Shown here: piece by piece, positions 1-5,171 of the stretch
Numbering within the stretch: position 1 is the first letter of the stretch
How the letters are laid out: every line of letters begins with the position of its first letter
Source of the DNA: Rhizobium sp. Q54
Lineage (GTDB): Bacteria; Pseudomonadota; Alphaproteobacteria; Rhizobiales; Beijerinckiaceae
Length of the DNA stretch: 9,105 nucleotides
Direction: 5' to 3'
NCBI GenBank assembly: GCA_945903655.1
Contig: CAMDOY010000132.1
Span: 1-9,105, forward strand
The notes under the pieces: generated by a model
Seen by the model: the letters and a program-made list of their open reading frames with translations, nothing else
What the model was told of the DNA's origin: nothing
Databases searched by the model: none
Program-made: the position numbers and the translations under genes

Positions 1-78
1 TTCGACACAACTCAAGCGTCCCGCCCGATGCGAAGCAATCGCATCCAAAACACGCGCCATCCGAACCTCCGGCAACAT
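1..78 (-). CDS. N-terminus of an IS transposase (ISNCY-like), cut by the left edge
   Basis: The minus strand reads from an ATG at 78 to the window edge without a stop. The peptide starts MLPEVR and continues MARVLDAIASHRAGRLSCVE. The pattern RAGRLSCVE is what I recall from the start of the helix-turn-helix region of ISNCY-type (integrase-core) transposases, which usually continues into EAAELLG and a SER-FRR motif. That continuation lies outside the window, so the family call rests on about 26 residues plus the repeats behind it. Two in-frame starts are each preceded by GGAGG with a 5-nt spacer: ATG at 78 (GGAGG at 84-88) and ATG at 60 (GGAGG at 66-70). I chose the longer one. Whether the element is intact cannot be judged here. 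Confidence 0.55.
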   Translation of the reverse strand, partial: MLPEVRMARVLDAIASHRAGRLSCVE

Positions 79-95
79 GCGGTCCTCCGATCCAA

Positions 96-141
96 AAACC
101 GGACAAACCACGTGCTACCTAAACCGGACATATCATGTGCT
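96..141. repeat. Two tandem 21-bp imperfect direct repeats, 25-bp period
   Basis: Copy A is 96-116 and copy B is 121-141. Both begin AAACCGGACA and end GTGCT, and they match at 18 of 21 positions. They sit between the transposase start and the presumed outer end of the IS, so they are probably transposase-binding repeats. They may also overlap the transposase promoter. Confidence 0.7.
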
Positions 142-217
142 CGCGACACCATGCTTGTCGCGCCCGCCTGTTTTCTCTACCTTCATGCCAGAACAAAAAT
201 GTTTGGGGGGGTATGAG

Positions 218-1327
218 ATGGCGGGTCCTTTCAAAGCGGATGTTGTTGGTTCCTTGCTGCGTCCAGATGGCATTCGGGCGGCGCGGGAGCGGTTTTCGAA
301 GGGCGAAATCCCGCGCGAAGAGCTCTGGGCCATCGAAAGCGCCGCCGTCAATGAAGCTGTCATGCTGCAGAAGTCCGTGGGCCTGCAGGTCTGCACGGAC
401 GGTGAATATCATCGGCGCCATTGGTTCATGGATTTTGTGGAGCGCATCGAGGGCGTGGCCTTCGAGGGCGGGCTCAAGACAACCTTCCAGGATGAGAGCG
501 GCCCCGTGGTCATGGCGCCGCCGGTGGTCGTCACAAAGCGCAAGCTTTCGAGGGCGCGGCCTCTGGCCTGCGAGGAATTTGCGGATCTGAAGCCCCATGC
601 GGACAAGGCGGGGCTCACCCCCAAGCAGGCGCTGCCCTCTCCCACGCTGGTGCATTTCCGCAGCGGCCGGGCGGGCGTCGATGCGAAGGCCTATCCGGAT
701 ATGGCCGACTATTTCGACGATCTCGCGCGGGTCTACCGGGAGGAGCTGGCGGCCCTCTATGCGGCGGGGTGCCGTTATGTGCAAATCGACGAGACCAATT
801 TCCCCTTTCTCTGCGATCCCAAGATCCATGAGCATGTGCGCGCTATCGGCGAGGATCCCCTGGGCTTGCAGAAAATCTACGCCAAGCTGATCAACGACGC
901 CGTGCGCGGACGCCCCGCCGACATGACCGTGGCGGTGCATATGTGCCGGGGCAATCACGAGAGCGCCTGGGTCGCCTCCGGGGGCTATGAGCCCATCGCG
1001 GAAGTGGCCTTCGGCGAGATCGAGGTGGACGGCTTCTTCCTCGAATATGACAGCGAGCGGGCAGGGGGCTTCGAGCCCCTGCGGTTCCTCAGCGGCAAGA
1101 AGGTCGCTGTGCTGGGGCTCGTGACGTCCAAGCGCGCGCAGCTCGAATCGAAGGATGACCTGAAGCGCCGGATCGACGAAGCCAGCAAATTCGTCTCCGT
1201 GGAGCGTCTGGCCCTGTCGCCGCAATGCGGCTTCGCCTCCACCATCGGCGGCAACCGCCTCACGGTGGATGACGAGATGCGCAAGCTGGAACTGGTGGTG
1301 CAGACCGCGCAGGAGGTCTGGGGATAG
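218..1327 (+). CDS. Stand-alone MetE C-terminal-type zinc methyltransferase (YxjG/YxjH-like), cobalamin-independent methionine synthase family
   Basis: This is a 369-residue cytosolic protein with the MetE C-terminal (COG0620-type) barrel only; the N-terminal half of the roughly 750-residue MetE is absent. It opens with DVVGSLLRP (8-16) and has TDGE at 60-63 and QIDET at 189-193. The expected zinc ligands are present: His241 and Cys243 (VHMCRGN), Glu276 (FFLEYDS) and Cys337 (SPQCGF). Known family members move a methyl or alkyl group to a zinc-bound thiol such as homocysteine. The opening FKADVVGSLLRP resembles Bacillus YxjG/YxjH, so methionine synthesis from an alternative methyl donor is plausible, but the substrate is not shown. 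I chose ATG 218 because a GGGGGGG tract (205-211) lies 6 nt upstream and because the frame before it (77-217) runs into the IS end and matches no family sequence. ATG 185 is an alternative. The stop lies 11 bp from the convergent cytochrome gene. Confidence 0.85.
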   Translation: MAGPFKADVVGSLLRPDGIRAARERFSKGEIPREELWAIESAAVNEAVMLQKSVGLQVCTDGEYHRRHWFMDFVERIEGVAFEGGLKTTFQDESGPVVMAPPVVVTKRKLSRARPLACEEFADLKPHADKAGLTPKQALPSPTLVHFRSGRAGVDAKAYPDMADYFDDLARVYREELAALYAAGCRYVQIDETNFPFLCDPKIHEHVRAIGEDPLGLQKIYAKLINDAVRGRPADMTVAVHMCRGNHESAWVASGGYEPIAEVAFGEIEVDGFFLEYDSERAGGFEPLRFLSGKKVAVLGLVTSKRAQLESKDDLKRRIDEASKFVSVERLALSPQCGFASTIGGNRLTVDDEMRKLELVVQTAQEVWG

Positions 1328-1338
1328 GGCGAGGCCGC

Positions 1339-2265
1339 CTATTTCTTCGCAGGCTTGGGCGGGCTGGCGCGCCCGGGCAGCGCCTTGATATAGGCGGCGA
1401 TGGCGTTGCGGTCCGCGTCGGGCAGTTCCGCCATGTTCTTGACCACCGACTTCATGGTCCCGCCGACCACGTCTCCCTCGGGCGTGTCGCCGCTCTTGAG
1501 CATCCAGGAGATGTCCTTGGCGGACCACTCGGCGACGCCGTCCTTGTGCTGGGTGATGTTGGGAACCCAGCCCATCCCCTCTATGTCCGCGCCGCCCGCA
1601 TAGCGGAAATCGGCGATGATGGTTCCCTTGAAGTCCCGGGCGGAGTGGCATTCGGCGCAATGGCCGAAGGCTTCGGTCAGATAGCGCCCGCGATTCCATT
1701 CGGCGCTCTGCTGGGGATCAGGTGTGAGTGGGCGGGGATCAAGGCTGGCGAGCTTCCACAGGCCCAGGCCCCGACGGATGTTGAAGGGGAAGGCGATGCT
1801 GTGCGCTGGCGCTTTGCCCGCGACAGGCGGAAGCGTCCGCAGATAGGCCATGAGATCGCGGATGTCCTCCACCCCCGCCTTGGCATAGGTCGTGTAGGGG
1901 AAGGCGGGGTAATAATGCTCGCCCGAGGGTGAGACTCCCGCCTGCATGGCGTTGACGAGGTCCGCGACCTTCCAGCCGCCGATTCCATCGGTCTTGTGAG
2001 ACGAGATATTGGGCGCGATGAAGGAGCCGAAGGGCGATTTCAGCTCAAGTCCGCCCCCCAGCTTCAAGCGGTCGTCCGGACCGGGCGTCGCATGGCAGGA
2101 GGCGCAACCGCCGACATCAAAGAACAGTTTCCCACGCCCGGCGTCGCCGCCCTGTTCCAGGGCAGGCGATACCGCCGCGACCACCGGCTTTGGCGCGCTC
2201 AGCATCCACCCCGCCGCAGCCACGGCGAGACAGGGTATAAGGCTGATGGCCACCCATTTACGCAT
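1339..2265 (-). CDS. Periplasmic diheme cytochrome c (dehydrogenase-cytochrome-subunit type)
   Basis: The 308-residue protein starts at ATG 2265; a TTG directly before it (2268) is in frame but less likely. A hydrophobic signal segment covers about residues 4-31 and ends in an Ala-rich stretch, so export to the periplasm or anchoring to the inner membrane is expected. Two heme c sites are visible: CASCH near residue 54-58 and CAECH near 203-207. Between them are GxxxFF, APNIS and YYPAFPYTTY. These motifs match the cytochrome subunits that accept electrons from membrane alcohol, gluconate or molybdenum hydroxylase dehydrogenases, which often carry three hemes; this one has two. The first domain has Phe where related proteins often show Met in the PAMPY motif; Met271 and Met278 are candidate ligands in the second domain. 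It is 23 bp downstream of the cytochrome c556 gene and surely co-transcribed. No dehydrogenase gene adjoins it, so its electron donor is unknown. Confidence 0.87.
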   Translation of the reverse strand: MRKWVAISLIPCLAVAAAGWMLSAPKPVVAAVSPALEQGGDAGRGKLFFDVGGCASCHATPGPDDRLKLGGGLELKSPFGSFIAPNISSHKTDGIGGWKVADLVNAMQAGVSPSGEHYYPAFPYTTYAKAGVEDIRDLMAYLRTLPPVAGKAPAHSIAFPFNIRRGLGLWKLASLDPRPLTPDPQQSAEWNRGRYLTEAFGHCAECHSARDFKGTIIADFRYAGGADIEGMGWVPNITQHKDGVAEWSAKDISWMLKSGDTPEGDVVGGTMKSVVKNMAELPDADRNAIAAYIKALPGRASPPKPAKK

Positions 2266-2288
2266 CAAGAGGTCCCGTCAGCGCGCGA

Positions 2289-2723
2289 TTATCGCTTTTG
2301 GCGATAGCCTTCGTGGCAACCGCCGCAATTGCTGGTGACTTCGCCATAGGCGACCTTGAAAGAAGCTTCGTCCACGATTTTCGCTGAGGCGGCGATTGCG
2401 TCCTTGCCCATTTTTTCCCAACGGGCGTTGAAGTCCGCCTTTGTCTCCCAGACTTTGGGGAGCGCCGTCGTATCGCCACCGGTCTTGCTGTTGTCCGGGA
2501 ACAGGTTTGGCATGGCCTTGGAGGCGTCCTGTATGGTCTTGAGCGCTGCTTGAATCGTCTCCAGCTTGAAGGGCGCTTCGCCCTTGGAAATCTTGGCGAC
2601 TTCGGCGTTGGCGCGACCAACCTGTTTCATAGTTTCCTTGCGGGTTGCGATGGGGTCGCTCTGCGCCATGGCGGCGCTGATGCCGAGCGACAACGCGGTT
2701 ATCATCAGAATGGAACGGATCAT
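2289..2723 (-). CDS. Cytochrome c556 / cytochrome c' family, periplasmic monoheme
   Basis: This 144-residue protein has a signal peptide (residues 1-20, cleavage after AMA) followed by a four-helix-bundle-like, Lys/Ala-rich sequence. The heme site CGGCH lies close to the C-terminus (133-137), the diagnostic position for the cytochrome c'/c556 family. An RKETMKQ segment at 28-34 puts Met32 where low-spin c556 proteins carry a Met axial ligand, so c556 is preferred over a five-coordinate, gas-binding c'. The start at 2723 is fixed by GGAGG (2729-2733) with a 5-nt spacer and by the signal peptide; the reading frame stays open upstream to about 2879, but that stretch looks non-coding. It is the first gene of a two-gene unit with the diheme cytochrome. 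Periplasmic electron carriage is inferred; the partner is unknown. Confidence 0.88.
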   Translation of the reverse strand: MIRSILMITALSLGISAAMAQSDPIATRKETMKQVGRANAEVAKISKGEAPFKLETIQAALKTIQDASKAMPNLFPDNSKTGGDTTALPKVWETKADFNARWEKMGKDAIAASAKIVDEASFKVAYGEVTSNCGGCHEGYRQKR

Positions 2724-2787
2724 GACCACCTCCTCCATAAGTCTCGGCGCTGCGCGTCTATGCAACTGCGCCTGACTCAATTCGGGA

Positions 2788-2816
2788 ACTGTAGGGCTTC
2801 GTCCAGCTATTGAAAA
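2788..2816 (-). promoter_or_regulatory. Candidate sigma-70-type promoter of the cytochrome operon
   Basis: On the minus strand, TTTTCA (2811-2816) and TACAGT (2788-2793) are separated by exactly 17 bp and each match the consensus at 4 of 6 positions. They lie about 65 bp before the cytochrome c556 start, in the 133-bp gap after bdhA. The position fits, but matches of this strength occur by chance. Confidence 0.35.
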
Positions 2817-2856
2817 GGACGCCGCCGGTTTTTCCGATGCGCCTGCGCCAGCCGCC

Positions 2857-3642
2857 TCAGGCTGCCGTCCAGCCGCCATCCATGGAGATATTGGCGCCGG
2901 TGATCTGGGAGGCCGCGTCCGAGCACAGGAACACCGCCAGCGCCGCCACCTGGTCTGTGGTGACGAATTGCTTGGTCGGCTGGGCCGTCAGCAGGACGTC
3001 ATTGATGACCTGATCGCGGGTCAGGTGACGGGCGGCCATGGTGTCGGGGATCTGCTTTTCGACGAGCGGCGTCCAGACATAGCCCGGCGAAATGCAGTTG
3101 GAGGTGACGCCAAAGGTCGCCAATTCCAGCGCCACGGTCTTGTTGAGCCCTGCGACGCCATGCTTGGCGGTGACATAGGCCGCCTTGAAGGGGGAGGCGA
3201 CCAGCGAATGGGCGGAGGCCGTATTGATGATGCGCCCCCATTTGCGCGCCTTCATGCCGGGCACGGCGGCGCGGATGGCGTGAAAGGCCGAGGACATGTT
3301 GATGGCGATGATCTGGTCCCATTTGTCGAGGGGGAAATCCTCGATGGGCGAGACGAACTGGATCCCCGCATTGTTCACGAGGATATCCACCGAGCCCAGC
3401 TTATCCTCAGCCTCCTTCACCATGGCGGCGATCTCTTCGCCCTTGGACATGTCGGCGCCGCTGTAGATGCATTTGACGCCGAACTCGGTCTCGATACCCG
3501 TGCGGATCGTCTCGATGGCCTCCGCCTCGCCGAAGCCATTGATCATGATATTGGCGCCTTCCTTGGCCAGCGCCCGCGCGATGGCGAGGCCAATGCCGCT
3601 GGTGGAGCCGGTGACGATGGCGTTGCGGGATGCGAGAGACAT
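2857..3642 (-). CDS. bdhA: D-3-hydroxybutyrate dehydrogenase (short-chain dehydrogenase)
   Basis: This 261-residue cytosolic NAD-dependent SDR interconverts D-3-hydroxybutyrate and acetoacetate, the step that lets cells use the monomer released from poly-3-hydroxybutyrate. Seen in the sequence: the dinucleotide-binding TGSTSGIG (11-18), NNAG (90-93) and the catalytic tetrad Asn115, Ser143, Tyr156, Lys160. Features specific to 3-hydroxybutyrate dehydrogenases are NNAGIQFVSPIE, INTASAHSLVAS and SPGYVWTPLVEKQIPD, and these make it more than a generic SDR. The start at 3642 fits the family length and has GGAG about 8 nt upstream; the frame remains open to 3693 but the extra residues match nothing expected. 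It has a terminator behind it upstream and its own -10 box, so it is probably transcribed alone or reads weakly into the cytochrome genes. Confidence 0.93.
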   Translation of the reverse strand: MSLASRNAIVTGSTSGIGLAIARALAKEGANIMINGFGEAEAIETIRTGIETEFGVKCIYSGADMSKGEEIAAMVKEAEDKLGSVDILVNNAGIQFVSPIEDFPLDKWDQIIAINMSSAFHAIRAAVPGMKARKWGRIINTASAHSLVASPFKAAYVTAKHGVAGLNKTVALELATFGVTSNCISPGYVWTPLVEKQIPDTMAARHLTRDQVINDVLLTAQPTKQFVTTDQVAALAVFLCSDAASQITGANISMDGGWTAA

Positions 3643-3676
3643 GCAAATCTCCGGATGGTTGGATGATGAAACGCGC

Positions 3677-3682
3677 ATTATA
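3677..3682 (-). promoter_or_regulatory. -10 box of bdhA
   Basis: A perfect TATAAT on the minus strand lies 34 bp before the bdhA ATG, giving a leader of about 25-30 nt. No good -35 hexamer sits 16-18 bp further up, so the promoter may depend on an activator or on a relaxed -35. A near-palindrome, TTGTGCGGCGCAA, lies directly upstream at 3683-3695. Confidence 0.5.
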
Positions 3683-3695
3683 TTGCGCCGCACAA
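3683..3695. promoter_or_regulatory. Possible operator: near-palindrome abutting the bdhA -10 box
   Basis: TTGTGC-G-GCGCAA (minus strand) is an inverted repeat with one mismatched pair. It touches the -10 box in the spacer, a common location for a repressor site. The regulator is unknown and the short length allows a chance origin. Confidence 0.3.
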
Positions 3696-3729
3696 AAAAG
3701 GCGAGGGGGGTTACAGGCTCCTCAACGCA

Positions 3730-3757
3730 GAAAGCCGCCTTCAGAGGGGCGGCTTTC
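3730..3757 (-). terminator. Hairpin terminator downstream of the second MetE-like gene
   Basis: A perfect 10-bp stem (GAAAGCCGCC at 3730-3739, GGCGGCTTTC at 3748-3757) with an 8-nt loop begins about 30 nt after the minus-strand stop at 3787. The trailing sequence is only moderately T-rich, so this is either a weak intrinsic terminator or a transcript-end-stabilising hairpin. It separates this gene from bdhA. Confidence 0.6.
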
Positions 3758-3786
3758 GTAGGGGGTGGATCTCAGAGCGCGGCTTT

Positions 3787-4938
3787 TCAGGACCACAGCT
3801 TGCGCGAGGCGATCCGCGCGCCCTCCACCATGGCCCGGAACTTCTCCCACATGACGGTGGGATGGACTTCCGGATGGTAACAGGCCTGGGAGGAGAAGCC
3901 GCAGTCTGCGCCCGCGATGACATTCTCGCGCCCGCAAAGCTTTGCGTAGCGCATGATGCGCTCGGCGATCAGCTCGGGATGCTCGACGATATTGCTGGCG
4001 TGGGTGATGACGCCGGGGATCACCACCTTGCCCTCGGGCAGCTTCACGTCCTCGAACACATGATATTCGTGTTCATGGCGACAGTTCGCGCCTTCGAAGG
4101 AGTAATAGCCCGCGTTGATCTGCAGGATATGCCCGATCATTTCATGCAGGGAGGATTCATGGATGCGCGGCCCCTCATTGATGCCGTAGCAGGTGTGGAA
4201 GCGCACCTTTTCCTGAGGGATGCCGCGAATGGCGTGGTTGATGACCTCCACATAGAGATCCGCCTTGCGCTTCAGCGCGGCCTGATCTTCCTTCATGTCG
4301 ACGAAGAGATCAGCCATGAAGGGATCGTCGATCTGCACGAGAAAGCCTGCCTCCACGATGGCGAGATATTCCGTGCGCATGGCTTCGCCCACCGCATGGA
4401 AATAGTCTTCCTCGGTCTTGTAATATTCATTGTTGGGAATGGCGCTGGGGGCGGTGGAGGGCATGAATGCGGTCTTCGCGCCAGCCGCGTCCACGGCGGC
4501 CCGCATATTGGCGAGATCGCGATGCAGCGCCTCCTGTCCGCAATATTTCACTGGGCCAATGCAGAAAATCGGGATCACCGGCGCGACCGTGCCGCCCAGC
4601 ATGGCCCGCGCGAAATAGCCCGCGTAATATTCGGGGAAGGCGGCGACCTCCTTCTCGAACAGCTTGTATTTGGCGTTGGGCCGCTTTTCAAAGCCTTCCA
4701 GCCGCTCGTTGGCGTAGGCGAAGAAGCCCTGTTTGGACATTTCGCCATCGGCCACGATGTCGAGCCCCACATCGACTTGCTGGCGGATGATCTCCGCCAC
4801 CGCCTCCTTCAGCCGGGCTTCATAGGCGCCCTGATCGACCGCGCCGCCTTGCAGCCTGTTTTTCATCAGGTCGAGAAAATCCAACGGACGCGGCAGCGAT
4901 CCCACATGGGTCGTCAGAATTCTGTCAGCGCTGGACAT
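3787..4938 (-). CDS. Second stand-alone MetE C-terminal-type zinc methyl/alkyl transferase
   Basis: This 383-residue cytosolic protein has the same barrel family as the gene at 218 but belongs to another subfamily. It opens ILTTHVGSLPRP (7-18), with VADGE at 62-66 and QIDDP at 202-206. Zinc ligands are seen as His248 and Cys250 (RFHTCYG), Glu282 (SFEGAN) and Cys346 (GADCGF). This subgroup also includes epoxyalkane:coenzyme M transferase-like proteins and unassigned 'methionine synthase II' proteins, so the acceptor thiol could be homocysteine or another small thiol. The sequence alone does not decide. It has no MetE N-terminal domain. An extra His-rich segment, RHEHEYH (287-293), sits between the Glu and the last Cys. 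The start is supported by GGAGGGG upstream (about 4945-4952). It is divergent from the OpgD-like gene and ends at the hairpin at 3730-3757. No SAM riboswitch is seen in its leader. Confidence 0.83.
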   Translation of the reverse strand: MSSADRILTTHVGSLPRPLDFLDLMKNRLQGGAVDQGAYEARLKEAVAEIIRQQVDVGLDIVADGEMSKQGFFAYANERLEGFEKRPNAKYKLFEKEVAAFPEYYAGYFARAMLGGTVAPVIPIFCIGPVKYCGQEALHRDLANMRAAVDAAGAKTAFMPSTAPSAIPNNEYYKTEEDYFHAVGEAMRTEYLAIVEAGFLVQIDDPFMADLFVDMKEDQAALKRKADLYVEVINHAIRGIPQEKVRFHTCYGINEGPRIHESSLHEMIGHILQINAGYYSFEGANCRHEHEYHVFEDVKLPEGKVVIPGVITHASNIVEHPELIAERIMRYAKLCGRENVIAGADCGFSSQACYHPEVHPTVMWEKFRAMVEGARIASRKLWS

Positions 4939-5008
4939 GCCGCTTCCCCTCCACCTTGTTCTTTGCTTGAAAGCTACCGATCACCCGGTATGTTTGTAAA
5001 GGGGCAGG

Positions 5009-5022
5009 GCGCAAGCTTGCGC
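5009..5022. repeat. Perfect 14-bp palindrome in the divergent intergenic region
   Basis: GCGCAAGCTTGCGC is a perfect inverted repeat, placed about 70 bp before the second MetE-like gene and 150 bp before the OpgD-like gene. TTGACG lies next to it on the minus strand (about 5024-5029). It may be an operator for either or both genes. The rest of the 233-bp gap (4939-5171) shows no gene. Confidence 0.4.
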
Positions 5023-5084
5023 TTCGTCAACCATGGCGTCATTTTTCATTTTGCTTGCCGCTGGCGCGGCCAAAGGCTTGTCGA

Positions 5085-5090
5085 TATAGT
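5085..5090 (+). promoter_or_regulatory. Possible -10 box upstream of the OpgD-like gene
   Basis: TATAGT lies 82 bp before the ATG at 5172. No convincing -35 hexamer is found at the right spacing, so this is a weak call. Confidence 0.22.
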
Positions 5091-5171
5091 GCAACTCCAG
5101 ATCCAGGGGCGCGAAGTCTGTCTACAAGCCCTTGAATATCCTCCGAAATTCGATCCTCAGGCATCTCTTCC

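Larger units (their letters stand above)
1..146 (-). mobile_element. Terminal end of an insertion sequence extending left out of the window
   Basis: The segment holds the 5' start of a transposase gene (1-78) and, outside it, a short non-coding end with two imperfect copies of a 21-bp motif containing ACCGGACA and GTGCT. Repeated subterminal motifs of this sort are common transposase-binding sites at IS ends. The exact outer boundary is not visible because only one end is in the window and no target duplication can be matched. I place it just beyond the second repeat, at about 141-150. The element lies in opposite orientation to, and about 70 bp upstream of, the MetE-like gene at 218. Confidence 0.5.

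Noticed and set aside
77..217. N-terminal extension of the first MetE-like protein by 47 residues
   Set aside because: The extension overlaps the IS end, resembles no family sequence, and a better start with a purine-rich ribosome site exists at 218.
119..1699. Long minus-strand open frame (526 codons) across the MetE-like gene and the end of the diheme cytochrome gene
   Set aside because: It lies antisense to two well-supported genes, has low-complexity Arg/His/Gly-rich sequence typical of an antisense frame in GC-rich DNA, and shows no domain.
2724..2879. Upstream extension of the cytochrome c556 frame
   Set aside because: It would bury the signal peptide inside the protein and run over the bdhA stop; the GGAGG at 2729-2733 fixes the start at 2723.
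4939..5008. SAM or cobalamin riboswitch in front of the second MetE-like gene
   Set aside because: The leader is short and I see no paired-helix pattern or conserved core of these riboswitches; the leader of the gene at 218 is likewise too short.
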